Assembly: GCA_947502645.1 (NCBI GenBank)
Contig: CANNAD010000001.1
Location: 310,001-374,000 of the forward strand
Source: an uncultured Micrococcaceae bacterium
GTDB taxonomy: Bacteria > Actinomycetota > Actinomycetes > Actinomycetales > Micrococcaceae
Length of the DNA stretch: 64,000 bases
Direction of reading: 5' to 3'
A program made the translations under genes and the position numbers. Shown here piece after piece: positions 41,065-49,525 of the stretch; positions within the stretch are counted from its first letter, which is position 1; each line of letters opens with the position of its first letter. A model generated the notes under the pieces. That model searched no databases. It was not told the DNA's origin and worked only from the letters and a program-made list of their open reading frames with translations.

Positions 41065-42108
41065 GTGCCCCACTTTTTGCCGCTTGTGGTCTTGAACCGG
41101 GTAGAGGAAAGTTGCGATGCGACATCCTTCGAACTCCAGGTACCCCACGAAGCCCGCAGCCAGTTCACTTACTCCCCCGGTCAGTACATCACCGTCAGAT
41201 CGCCTGATACTGTGGCCGAGCCTCTGCAGCGGAGCTACTCGTTGAGCAGTAATCCGAACTTTGATTCCAACCTGCGGATCACGGTGAAGCGCTGCAAAGC
41301 CGGACTCTTTTCCAACTATCTGTGCGACACGATTCAGCCGGGCGACCTGCTCCACGCAACTCCCCCTGACGGAACGTTCATCGCCAGATCCCACACGTCC
41401 CGTATTGCGGCGTTCGCTGCCGGCTCGGGCATCAGCCCCATCTATTCGATGGTGAAGCATTGGCTGTTCGATGACCAGCTTCACGTTCGTCTCAATCACG
41501 TGCACCGCACTTTTGATGACGGCATTTTTGTTCGGGCGCTTACGGAACTCGCGAAACAATTCCCCGAACGCTTTGCGTATGTACAGCATGTGACGTCCAC
41601 ACACGGCAGGCCCAGGCAGGAAGATCTCACGCGCCATATTGAGGCTGAAGGGATGGACGGCGTCTATGCATGTGGTCCTGAAGTTTTCGTGGATAACGTC
41701 CGGGCCGCAGGACGCGTGGTCGGGTTGGAGGAGTCCCAGATCCACTCTGAGTCCTTCTTCTCGGACATAGGCGAAGACCCGGCTGGCCCGGATCACAGCC
41801 GCCAACGGCCCGTCCCGCTACGTCCCGCAGAGTCGCACCAGCTCACCGTGAAGCTTTCCGGCAACTCACATGAGGTGGAATGGCGGCAGGGGGTAAAGCT
41901 TCTCGATGCTCTCCTGGGCGAGGGCCTGCCGGCACCGTTTTCCTGCAGACAGGGTATTTGCTCTGCCTGTCAGTGTGTTGTCCAGTCGGGAGAGACCACG
42001 ATGCTGCGCTCCGACGGGCTCCTCCCGGAAGAACTAGCGCAGGGCCGCTCGCTGGCGTGCCAGATGCTCCCGGTGAGCAAGAATGTAGAGGTCGACTTCG
42101 ATGTCTGA
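41065..42108 (+). CDS. FAD/2Fe-2S NAD(P)H oxidoreductase (PDR/PaaE type)
   Basis: A 347-residue oxygenase reductase. N-terminal FAD barrel with RSYSLSSNP (56-64), a nucleotide-binding domain starting FAAGSGISPIYSMV, and VYACGPEVFVDNV, then a C-terminal plant-type ferredoxin with Cys294, Cys299, Cys302 and Cys332 (C-x4-C-x2-C-x29-C). It would take electrons from NAD(P)H to an oxygenase. GTG 41065 follows GTAAGGATT. All key residues are present, in contrast to the broken N-hydroxylase-like gene that would be its natural partner. Confidence 0.88.
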   Translation: MPHFLPLVVLNRVEESCDATSFELQVPHEARSQFTYSPGQYITVRSPDTVAEPLQRSYSLSSNPNFDSNLRITVKRCKAGLFSNYLCDTIQPGDLLHATPPDGTFIARSHTSRIAAFAAGSGISPIYSMVKHWLFDDQLHVRLNHVHRTFDDGIFVRALTELAKQFPERFAYVQHVTSTHGRPRQEDLTRHIEAEGMDGVYACGPEVFVDNVRAAGRVVGLEESQIHSESFFSDIGEDPAGPDHSRQRPVPLRPAESHQLTVKLSGNSHEVEWRQGVKLLDALLGEGLPAPFSCRQGICSACQCVVQSGETTMLRSDGLLPEELAQGRSLACQMLPVSKNVEVDFDV

Positions 42109-42126
42109 GGGCAGAGCGCAGCCTGT

Positions 42127-43011
42127 TCACCCGTGGCGCTGGCCCTCACCGGCGAGAACCGCGTCGTAGCCTTCCCGATACGTGGGATAGGTGAGCTCGA
42201 ATCCGGAGGCCCGCAGGAGCGCGTTGCTGCACTTCTTGTTGCCGCCGCGCGACCTCGTCGTGGCAGCACCTTCTCCTAACTGACGCCCGAGGCGCTCAGC
42301 CAAAAATTGGAGGACGTCGCAAAGATCCACGGGCTCGTTGTCCACACCAACGTAGATCGGCTCCGGATCGACGGCCGTCGTTGTCAGATGCACGACGGCG
42401 GCCGCGGCGTCATCCCGGTGGATGCGGTTGGTCATGCGCGGGGAGGCGGAAAGCTCCGCGGCCCCGTTGCGGACCTGATCAATCAGCCTTGTCCTGCCGG
42501 GCCCGTAGATACCAGCGAGTCTCAGCACGATCGCGCCCGGCAGTCTCTCATGGAGCAACTGTTCGGCAGCACGGAGCACCTCCCCGGTCTCCGAGGCAGG
42601 AACAGCAGGGGTCTGCTCGTCGACGACGGCGCCGTCGTCGTTCGAATACACGGCCGTGGACGAAACAAACAGGACCCTCTCGGGGCTCACACCGTCCCGT
42701 TCCAAAGCGTGCACCAGCCGTTCAACAGCGCCCGAATATGCGGTCTCATACGCTTCACGGGTTCGTGCAGTAGCGGCTGCGGTGAGGACGACGATCCGGG
42801 TATCCGGTGGAATAGTCGGTAGTTCCCGGGCCAGATCTGCCGGGGCACCCACGATGGGCTCAGGCAGCACTTCCGGAGAACGCCGCCACCCCACCACCCG
42901 GTGGCCAGCCGCAGCGAACTGCAGCCCCGCTTCGGTTCCCAGATCACCGCATCCGATAATCAGGACCGAGCCGGGTTCTTCCGTATGCGCAGATGCGTCA
43001 GTGCCAACCAT
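42127..43011 (-). CDS. NAD-dependent epimerase/dehydratase family protein
   Basis: A 294-residue extended SDR protein. Rossmann motif SVLIIGCGDLGTEAGLQFAAAGHRVVGWRR (departing from GxxGxxG as GCGDLG), RVLFVSSTAVYSNDDG at the catalytic Ser, IVLRLAGIYGPGRTRLI, and MTNRIHRDDAAAAVVHL. The usual YxxxK is not clear, so catalysis is uncertain; YeeZ-like proteins are similar. ATG 43011 overlaps the urea channel gene by 52 bases. The long N-terminal extension upstream is not coding. Confidence 0.83.
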   Translation of the reverse strand: MVGTDASAHTEEPGSVLIIGCGDLGTEAGLQFAAAGHRVVGWRRSPEVLPEPIVGAPADLARELPTIPPDTRIVVLTAAATARTREAYETAYSGAVERLVHALERDGVSPERVLFVSSTAVYSNDDGAVVDEQTPAVPASETGEVLRAAEQLLHERLPGAIVLRLAGIYGPGRTRLIDQVRNGAAELSASPRMTNRIHRDDAAAAVVHLTTTAVDPEPIYVGVDNEPVDLCDVLQFLAERLGRQLGEGAATTRSRGGNKKCSNALLRASGFELTYPTYREGYDAVLAGEGQRHG

Positions 43012-43913
43012 GTACACACAATATAGGGCCACGTGAAAACGGGGAGCGCTGTCATGGACAGCGAGATCGCCATCGGTACCGTCAGCGCAGCCGCCACCAG
43101 CGCGACGACGACGCCCCGCCTTGTAGTCGGCTCGAACACCACGGCCACAGCGACGGCTGTCAATACGGCGGAGTACCCCAGCAGTCCGTCCTGGAACGCC
43201 GTCCCTCCGTTGTCCCCGGTCCAACCGATGGCGACGGCGGCCCACCCCACGGCAGCCGCAACCATGCTGCCCGCCAGCGCCATCAGGCCAAGACGTCGGT
43301 GAACCACCAGCAAACCAACCAGCAGAAGCACACCGGACAGTGCGTTGTTCACGAGCAGGACCTGGGAAATACCTGTCATCACCGCCTGTCCTGCCGCGAG
43401 CAGTGGTTCGAGAACCGGACCGGATTCGGCCTGGACAGCGGCGGTGGGTTGTTGGGAACCCCGGCTGACGATGAGGGTCACGGCGCCGCTGATCAGGCAG
43501 AACGGCGCTGTCAGGACCGGAAGGTCACACTTCGCCAGCGGCCCGAGGCGTATTGATAGTGCGACCGCCAGTGCAATTGGACCGCAGAGCAGCCCGCCGA
43601 TTCCGGCAACGACCGCCGCCGTCGCCCCGCTACTGAAGGTGAGGTAGGCGGCCGCCCCGACGAGGGCGCCGCAATAGCCGAACATCCCATACCCGCCGTC
43701 GGACCGCCGTCTGTTGACCGCGGAGCTCGATACCGTGGCGGCGACCGCTCCCACCAGAACCGGAACCAGCATGGCCGCATCATCAATAAGGATGGCGGCA
43801 ACTACCAGAAGGCCAGCGGTCACGCGGGGAAACAGAACGACGTCGCCCAGCTGTTCCGCGAGCACCCGGGCCCAGAGGGCTGGGCGCAGGGCGGAATGAC
43901 GGGCTGGGATCAT
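42960..43913 (-). CDS. Urea transporter (UT family channel)
   Basis: A 317-residue membrane protein with about ten helices in two inverted halves, as in bacterial urea channels. Recognisable words are YGMFGYCGALVGAA, LLCGPIALAVALSIRLGPLAKCDLPVLTAPFCL, LLVNNALSGVLLLVGLLV, and ALFQ-like AFQDGLLGYSAVLTAVA. It passes urea down its gradient; no urease is in the window. Start ATG 43913. It overlaps the epimerase gene. Confidence 0.8.
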   Translation of the reverse strand: MIPARHSALRPALWARVLAEQLGDVVLFPRVTAGLLVVAAILIDDAAMLVPVLVGAVAATVSSSAVNRRRSDGGYGMFGYCGALVGAAAYLTFSSGATAAVVAGIGGLLCGPIALAVALSIRLGPLAKCDLPVLTAPFCLISGAVTLIVSRGSQQPTAAVQAESGPVLEPLLAAGQAVMTGISQVLLVNNALSGVLLLVGLLVVHRRLGLMALAGSMVAAAVGWAAVAIGWTGDNGGTAFQDGLLGYSAVLTAVAVAVVFEPTTRRGVVVALVAAALTVPMAISLSMTALPVFTWPYIVCTWLALTHLRIRKNPARS

Positions 43914-43971
43914 CTGATCAGCGTAATCGGTTCATGTGGCGTGACGGCCAACCCGTCCATAGGGTAGAGGG

Positions 43972-44604
43972 ATGCACAAAAGCCGATCCCTCAGTTGGGC
44001 TGGACTCGACGGTTCGCCGAGCCTCGCCACAGCCAACATCACGTTCGTTGACGATCGGTTGTCTGCCAACGGAACACTGCGTTGCGAGGATTACACGTGC
44101 GAGTGGACGCTGGAGACCGTCCGCGGCTGGGTCACGCGTCGGCTGACAGCTTCGGTCCAGGGCGAGGGCTGGTTCCGGGAACTGGATCTTCACCGTTGCG
44201 ACGACGGCATCTGGTCCAGCAGCACCCGGTCCGACGGCGCCCCGGACCTGCCACAGCCGGGCATTGAGGACCCTGCCCTACTCGCCGAGGCACTGGACTG
44301 CGATCTGGGGTTGAGCCCGGCCACCAACACGATGCCCATTCTCCGGCTGGACCTGCTCACCAGCGACAAGGCACCGGCAGACGAAACACAACTGACCATG
44401 GCCTGGATCGACCTGCCCAGCCTGCAGGTACTGCCCAGCACTCAGGTCTACACACCAGTGCGCGCACTCAAACCCGACCGCGACGCCGTCGTTCTCTACA
44501 GTTCGGGGAACCGCGGGTTTGCTGCTGAACTGACCGTCGACGAGGACGGCCTCGTTGTCGACTACCCCGGCCTTGCCCGCCGGGTCCGCCAGGCCAACTC
44601 ATGA
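43972..44604 (+). CDS. Putative glycolipid-binding domain protein
   Basis: A 210-residue beta-rich protein of the PF06475 glycolipid-binding group. Typical words: GTLRCEDYTCEWTLET, GWFRELDLHRCDDGIW, DLGLSPATNTMPILRLDLL and YTPVRAL. No signal peptide is evident. ATG 43972; its stop overlaps the next ATG (ATGA). Function in lipid binding is inferred from family. Confidence 0.82.
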   Translation: MHKSRSLSWAGLDGSPSLATANITFVDDRLSANGTLRCEDYTCEWTLETVRGWVTRRLTASVQGEGWFRELDLHRCDDGIWSSSTRSDGAPDLPQPGIEDPALLAEALDCDLGLSPATNTMPILRLDLLTSDKAPADETQLTMAWIDLPSLQVLPSTQVYTPVRALKPDRDAVVLYSSGNRGFAAELTVDEDGLVVDYPGLARRVRQANS

Positions 44605-45254
44605 ATCCCATCCCGGACCCCACCAACATCGGTCTGATGCTCGACCTCACCGGCGTCTTCTTCTTCGCGATGTCCGGCTGTCTGCTGGCCGTCCGCAAAG
44701 GTTTTGACCTCGTGGGTTCACTGGTCCTCGGCTCGCTCGTGGGTTTGGGCGGGGGCGTCATCCGCGACATCATCCTCGACGAGGGGCCGCCCGCCGCGTT
44801 CTCCAACCCGGTCTACCTGCTGCCGCCCCTCATCGCCACCCTGCTCGTGTACTTCATGTCCTCCCACGTGGAGCGCCTCGGGAGCTGGCTGATGCTATTC
44901 GATGCCGGCGGGCTGGCCCTGTTCTGCATCACCGGTACCGTCAAGGCCCTCGACTACAACATGAACCCGGTGTCCGCGGCCCTCCTCGGCGTCACCTCGG
45001 CGGTCGGCGGCGGACTACTGCGAGACATCGCAGCGAACGAAATACCGCAGCTCTTTGACGCCCGCGACATCTACGCGATCCCGGCATTCGTCGGTGCGGC
45101 ACTGGCAGCGGTCATGTGGACCAACGGCCTCTACAACCTGTGGACAGGGATGGCGATCGCGGCCGTCGTCCTCACGTTCCGCATCCTGGCCTGGAAATTC
45201 AGCTGGCACTCGCCGCTCGCGGTGCGGGGCTGGATCCGTCAGCGACGAACGTAG
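44601..45254 (+). CDS. Trimeric intracellular cation (TRIC) channel family protein
   Basis: A 217-residue membrane protein with seven helices in two repeats (UPF0126/YadS type). Both repeats carry the glycine motif: GSLVGLGGGVIRDIILDEGPPAAF and GVTSAVGGGLLRDIAANEIPQLF. These form K+-permeable channels in studied homologues. ATG 44601 overlaps the stop of the glycolipid-binding gene, so the two are coupled. Confidence 0.9.
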   Translation: MNPIPDPTNIGLMLDLTGVFFFAMSGCLLAVRKGFDLVGSLVLGSLVGLGGGVIRDIILDEGPPAAFSNPVYLLPPLIATLLVYFMSSHVERLGSWLMLFDAGGLALFCITGTVKALDYNMNPVSAALLGVTSAVGGGLLRDIAANEIPQLFDARDIYAIPAFVGAALAAVMWTNGLYNLWTGMAIAAVVLTFRILAWKFSWHSPLAVRGWIRQRRT

Positions 45255-45306
45255 GCAGCGGAACGGCTAGGATTGAACTACATCCAACATCGACCCGGGA
45301 GAGCCC

Positions 45307-45738
45307 ATGGCCAACATGTTTCTGGAGAAATTCCGAGCTCTGGTTCCAAAGTATCTGGATGACGAATGGCAGGCCGAAGACGGTCTGGGCACCGAAGAAC
45401 TCGACGAGCTGCTCGGCGAACATGACTTCGACATACCGCTGGTGCTGCTGGAGTTCTACTCCGCGGTGGGCGGCTGCGAAGACCTCATGGAGGCGTACTA
45501 CTACTTCTGGGATCCCGATGAACTCGAAATCGAGGACGGGTATCTGCTGTTCCTCGAGGACGAGGATGAGGATTACACGTGGGGTTTCCGTCAGGATCAA
45601 CTTGACGTCCCGGACCCGATCGTCTGGCGCCGTAACAATGCGCGGGGAACCTGGCAGAGCGAGGAAGGCACGTTCAGCGAATTTGTCTTCGACCACTTCG
45701 AGTGGGTCTTCGAAGACGAGGACACCGAGGAGTCCTGA
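45307..45738 (+). CDS. Acidic SMI1/KNR4 (SUKH)-like protein
   Basis: A 143-residue very acidic protein. The segment IPLVLLEFYSAVGGCEDLMEAYYYFWDPDELEIEDGYLLFLEDEDED resembles the core of the SUKH fold, which binds partner proteins and often gives immunity to toxins. No toxin gene lies nearby. It precedes the HIT gene by 2 bases, so they are likely in one transcript. Family placement is tentative. Confidence 0.65.
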   Translation: MANMFLEKFRALVPKYLDDEWQAEDGLGTEELDELLGEHDFDIPLVLLEFYSAVGGCEDLMEAYYYFWDPDELEIEDGYLLFLEDEDEDYTWGFRQDQLDVPDPIVWRRNNARGTWQSEEGTFSEFVFDHFEWVFEDEDTEES

Positions 45739-45740
45739 CC

Positions 45741-46211
45741 ATGTGGTCCAGCCACGCACCTGCAGGGTATGAATGCCCGTTCTGCGACATGGCCTCCGGA
45801 CAGTTCACTGCCCCGGGCAACCTGTGTGAGCCGGGCGACCTCATCTATTCGGATCCGCTGGTGCTGGCGTTCATTGCCTCACACGGCTTCGAGCCACAGC
45901 CGGGGCATGTTCTGGTTGTTCCGCGGGCGCACTTCGAGCTGTTGTACGAACTGCCCGACGACGTCGCTGCCCGGATCATGACCGTCACCCGGGACATGGC
46001 GATAGCCATCAAGAAGGCCTGGCAACCGGACGGCATCTCCACCCGGCAGCACAACGAGCCTGCCGGGAGCCAGCATGTGTGGCATTACCACCAGCACGTT
46101 CTGCCGCGCTGGCACGACGACGGCTTCTACTTCACGCCGAAACGTCCCATTGTCCCGCCGGAAGTCCGCGCCCGGAAGGCTGCGGAACTTCGGCGTGCGC
46201 TGCCGGCCTAG
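45741..46211 (+). CDS. HIT family protein
   Basis: A 156-residue histidine-triad nucleotide hydrolase or transferase. N-terminal CPFC zinc knuckle, PGHVLVVPRAHFELLYEL, and the triad in HVWHYHQHVLPRW with catalytic His. ATG 45741 lies 2 bases after the SUKH-like gene. Substrates of such enzymes are nucleoside phosphoramidates or dinucleotides. Confidence 0.9.
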   Translation: MWSSHAPAGYECPFCDMASGQFTAPGNLCEPGDLIYSDPLVLAFIASHGFEPQPGHVLVVPRAHFELLYELPDDVAARIMTVTRDMAIAIKKAWQPDGISTRQHNEPAGSQHVWHYHQHVLPRWHDDGFYFTPKRPIVPPEVRARKAAELRRALPA

Positions 46212-46246
46212 CTACGGGTCTTTGACGCGCTCACGGAAATAACGGG

Positions 46247-47350
46247 TCAGACGTCCCGGTCCACGACGGCCAGGGCAAACTCTTCAAGCGCAGCTTTGAC
46301 CCGACCCTCCGGCAGCGGTGCGAGAGCTGCAATGGCATCCGCGGACCACTGCCGTGCAACGGCCCAGGCTTCAGCGGTGACGGCGTGTTCGCGCAACGCT
46401 GTCACTGCACGTTCAAGAGACTCGTCCGTCGTCAGGTCGCCGTCTACCAGTGCCAGAACCTCAGCCGCGGAAGCATCCCCGCTCTCAGCAGCCTTCCGCA
46501 GGAGCAGCACGGGCAGGGTGGGCACTCCCTCACGCAGATCAGTGCCCGGAGATTTACCCGACTTCACCTTCAGGCCCGTGACGTCGATGACGTCGTCCGC
46601 CAGCTGGAAGGCAACGCCAACCCTCTCGCCGTAATTCAACATGACATTCGTGGCGTCGTCGCCCGCGTTGGCGAACATGGCGCCCAGCTGTCCCGATGCT
46701 GCCACGAGCGACCCGGTTTTGTCCGCGATCACGGACAGGTAGTGCGCCACGCGGTCTTCGTCCTCGCGCGGCCCAACGGTTTCGTGGAGCTGTCCCAGGC
46801 AGAGCCGTTCGAACGTCCTGGCCTGGATGCCCAGCGCGCGTGAACCGAGCTCGGACACCAGAATCGATGCACGGGCAAAAATGAGGTCGCCGGTGAGGAT
46901 AGCCACAGAGTTGCCCCACACCTCGTGGGCCGTCGGCGCACCACGACGGTACGGGGCTGAGTCCATGACGTCGTCGTGATAGAGCGTGGCCAGGTGCGTG
47001 AGTTCGACGACGACGGCGGCGCTGATGACCTCAGAGAGGGTCGGGTCCCCCAGGTGAGAGGCAAGGATGGTCAGGAGCGGCCGAATGCGCTTTCCGCCAG
47101 CTTCGACAAGATGCCGGGAGGTGGCATCAGCCAGTGGATCCGAATTTGAGATGGCCTCACGCAGCTGCTCTTCCACCCGGGCCAGCGAATCCGAGATGGC
47201 AGGGCCCAGATCGGCGTCCTCCGCGATCGTCGCAAATCCGGCGGGCAGATGCGGAGTACTGGTGATGGCAGCGGCGGCCGAGTCCAGGTCAACGGAGTCG
47301 TTCGGGCCATGACCGGCGTGGGTCCAGCTTGGCTTCGGGGATTCAGTCAC
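46247..47350 (-). CDS. All-trans polyprenyl diphosphate synthase (menaquinone side chain)
   Basis: A 367-residue prenyl transferase. First Asp-rich motif LYHDDVMD, second AFQLADDVIDVTG, and GGKRIRPLLTILA. It chains isopentenyl diphosphate onto an allylic primer to give the menaquinone tail; the product length (hepta- to nonaprenyl) cannot be read. GTG 47350. It is followed upstream by menJ-like and menG genes on the same strand, so the three form a menaquinone operon. Confidence 0.9.
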   Translation of the reverse strand: MTESPKPSWTHAGHGPNDSVDLDSAAAAITSTPHLPAGFATIAEDADLGPAISDSLARVEEQLREAISNSDPLADATSRHLVEAGGKRIRPLLTILASHLGDPTLSEVISAAVVVELTHLATLYHDDVMDSAPYRRGAPTAHEVWGNSVAILTGDLIFARASILVSELGSRALGIQARTFERLCLGQLHETVGPREDEDRVAHYLSVIADKTGSLVAASGQLGAMFANAGDDATNVMLNYGERVGVAFQLADDVIDVTGLKVKSGKSPGTDLREGVPTLPVLLLRKAAESGDASAAEVLALVDGDLTTDESLERAVTALREHAVTAEAWAVARQWSADAIAALAPLPEGRVKAALEEFALAVVDRDV

Positions 47351-47359
47351 TGTCTAAGA

Positions 47360-48658
47360 CTAACTTTTAGTAGGAGCGGTTGCTTGGTTGGAGGTTGCCG
47401 GTGCCAGCTTCTCCAGAATACGGATGACCCGGTCTTCAAAACCACGTCCGCCCTGATCTGTGAGGTTCGCGAGCATGCGGACAACGAACTTCATCAGGAT
47501 GGGGATCGGCATTCCGGTCCGCAGCGCGAGTTTCATGATGGCCGGCTTGCCGATCAGAGCAGCAAATACGCGTCCCAGAGTGAAGTGGCTCCCCCACTGA
47601 TCGCGGATGATGTCCCCATACCGGGAGAGCTCTGCGTCGAAAGCTGCCGGGTTCATCCGGTGCGAGGCTTCGTGGGCGGACACGATCAGGTCCGCTGCGT
47701 ACCGCGCTGATTCCATGGCGTAGGAAATCCCCTCACCGTTGAAAGGCGAGACCATTCCCCCAGCATCCCCTAGCAGCAATAACCCCGGCGAGTAGTGCGG
47801 CGTCCGGTTGAAGCCCATGGGCAGCGCCGCCCCACGGATCTCCCCCACCTGGTTCTCCGGCGTGAAGCCCCAGTCCGCAGGCATTCCGGCGGTCCACTCC
47901 CGAAGGACCTGTTTGTAGTCCAGTTTCCCGAAGGCAGACGACGAGTTGAGGATACCCAGACCGACATTCGAGGTGCCGTCGCCAACGCCAAAAACCCAGC
48001 CGTATCCGGGCAGCAGCCGGCCCTGCGCATCCGGGAGTTCCAGCCAGCCTTCCATCCAGTCATCGTCGTGACGGGGGCTGGTGAAATAGGTGCGTACCGC
48101 AACACCGAGCGGCCGATCATCCCGTTTGGCCATCCCGAGTGAAAGCGCGGTTCGGGTCGAATTGCCGTCGGCGGCCAGCACGACGTCGGCTGTAAAGTCC
48201 CGGGTCTCGCCGGTCTTCCGGCCATTTTCGTCCAGGAAAGCTGCGCGGACACCGGACACCCGGCCGTCGTCGTCGCGCAGCGCCGTCGTGACGGAATGGC
48301 CTTCAAGGATGCGTGCACCAGCGGACTCCGCGTGCCGTGCCAACGCTTCATCGAAACCAAGCCGTGTACGGATCAGCCCGTATTCGGGAAAATCCGAGAG
48401 CTCGGGCCATGGCACTTCCACGGTTCGCCCACCGGCGATGAGCCGAAGCCCCTTGTTGCGCCGCCAGCCTTCCACTTCGTCGTGGGGCAGATTCAGCAAC
48501 TGCACTTCGCGGACGGCGCGAGGTGTCAGCCCGTCACCGCAGACCTTCTCGCGTGGAAAACGAGTCTTCTCAAGGACCGTCACCTCAACGCCGGCTTGCG
48601 CGAGGTAGTAGGCAGCCGTGGATCCAGCCGGTCCTGCACCGACAATGAGAACTGACAC
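47360..48658 (-). CDS. Geranylgeranyl reductase family protein (menaquinone reductase MenJ type)
   Basis: A 432-residue flavoprotein. FAD site VLIVGAGPAGSTAAYYLAQAGVEVTVLEK, FPREKVCGDGLTPRAVR, LAADGNSTRTALSLG, and LLLGDAGGMVSPFNGEGISYAMESA. MenJ reduces one isoprene unit of menaquinone in actinobacteria. GTG 48658 begins directly after the menG stop, so coupling is tight. Its neighbours support menaquinone rather than lipid or chlorophyll work. Confidence 0.88.
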   Translation of the reverse strand: MSVLIVGAGPAGSTAAYYLAQAGVEVTVLEKTRFPREKVCGDGLTPRAVREVQLLNLPHDEVEGWRRNKGLRLIAGGRTVEVPWPELSDFPEYGLIRTRLGFDEALARHAESAGARILEGHSVTTALRDDDGRVSGVRAAFLDENGRKTGETRDFTADVVLAADGNSTRTALSLGMAKRDDRPLGVAVRTYFTSPRHDDDWMEGWLELPDAQGRLLPGYGWVFGVGDGTSNVGLGILNSSSAFGKLDYKQVLREWTAGMPADWGFTPENQVGEIRGAALPMGFNRTPHYSPGLLLLGDAGGMVSPFNGEGISYAMESARYAADLIVSAHEASHRMNPAAFDAELSRYGDIIRDQWGSHFTLGRVFAALIGKPAIMKLALRTGMPIPILMKFVVRMLANLTDQGGRGFEDRVIRILEKLAPATSNQATAPTKS

Positions 48659-49411
48659 TTAGGTGGCTGCCCTGGTGCTGCGCCGACGGAGCTTGGCCGT
48701 GGCAGGAGTCTCAGGCGCGTGCGGTTTGGTGGCGCGGTGCACGGCAACGATGCCGCCCGTCAGGTTCCGGTACTCCACGTTTGTCCAGCCCGCCTCCCCG
48801 ATCCATGCCGCCAGGTCTTCCTGGTTCGGCCACGCACGGATGGACTCAGCGAGATACACATAGGCATCCGGATTCGAACTGGTTTTGCGGGCCACAGCGG
48901 GCAGCGCACGCATCAGGTACTCGGTATATACGGTGCGGAACGGGCCGAATACCGGTTGAGAGAACTCGGCAATGACCATCTTCCCGCCAGGCCGCGTCAC
49001 ACGCAGCATCTCGGCGATCGCCTTCCGCGGCTCATTCACGTTACGCAATCCGAAGGAAATGGTGGTGGCATCGAAGCTGTTATCCGCGAACGGCAGAGCC
49101 GTTGCATCCCCGGCGACAAAGTCGATATCGGGACGCCGGCGCTTGCCGACGCGCAGCATGCCCAGCGAAAAATCGCATGCAACAACGTGGACGCCCGCAT
49201 TTGCGTACGGTTCACTCGAGGTGCCGGTTCCGGCAGCCAGATCCAGGACCCGCTGCCCGCGCCTGACACCGACGGCGTTGACGACGGTACGCCGCCAGCT
49301 GCGGGTCTGTCCCAGAGACAGGACATCGTTGACGAGGTCATACCGGGGTGCGACGTCGTCGAACATCCGAGCTACTTCATCTGGGCGCTTATCCAATGAT
49401 GCACGGTTCAC
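48659..49411 (-). CDS. menG: Demethylmenaquinone methyltransferase
   Basis: A 250-residue SAM-dependent enzyme that methylates demethylmenaquinone. UbiE/MenG signatures: [32 protein letters not shown], the SAM site [61 protein letters not shown]. Starts at GTG 49411. Divergent from the isochorismate synthase gene, first in the operon with menJ and the prenyl synthase. Confidence 0.93.
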   Translation of the reverse strand: MNRASLDKRPDEVARMFDDVAPRYDLVNDVLSLGQTRSWRRTVVNAVGVRRGQRVLDLAAGTGTSSEPYANAGVHVVACDFSLGMLRVGKRRRPDIDFVAGDATALPFADNSFDATTISFGLRNVNEPRKAIAEMLRVTRPGGKMVIAEFSQPVFGPFRTVYTEYLMRALPAVARKTSSNPDAYVYLAESIRAWPNQEDLAAWIGEAGWTNVEYRNLTGGIVAVHRATKPHAPETPATAKLRRRSTRAAT

Positions 49412-49525
49412 CTGCTTATTGTCTCAAAGAAAGGCTCTGCCAACTAACCAGCTGACCAGCGGCAGAGTTAGGCATATCACACGCGGACTCGTGTTCCCCG
49501 TGGGCCGGAGTACGCTTGGGAAACC

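Noticed and set aside
43012-43245. An N-terminal extension of the epimerase-like protein
   Set aside because: It overlaps the urea channel gene and is Arg-rich shadow sequence; the Rossmann motif begins soon after ATG 43011.
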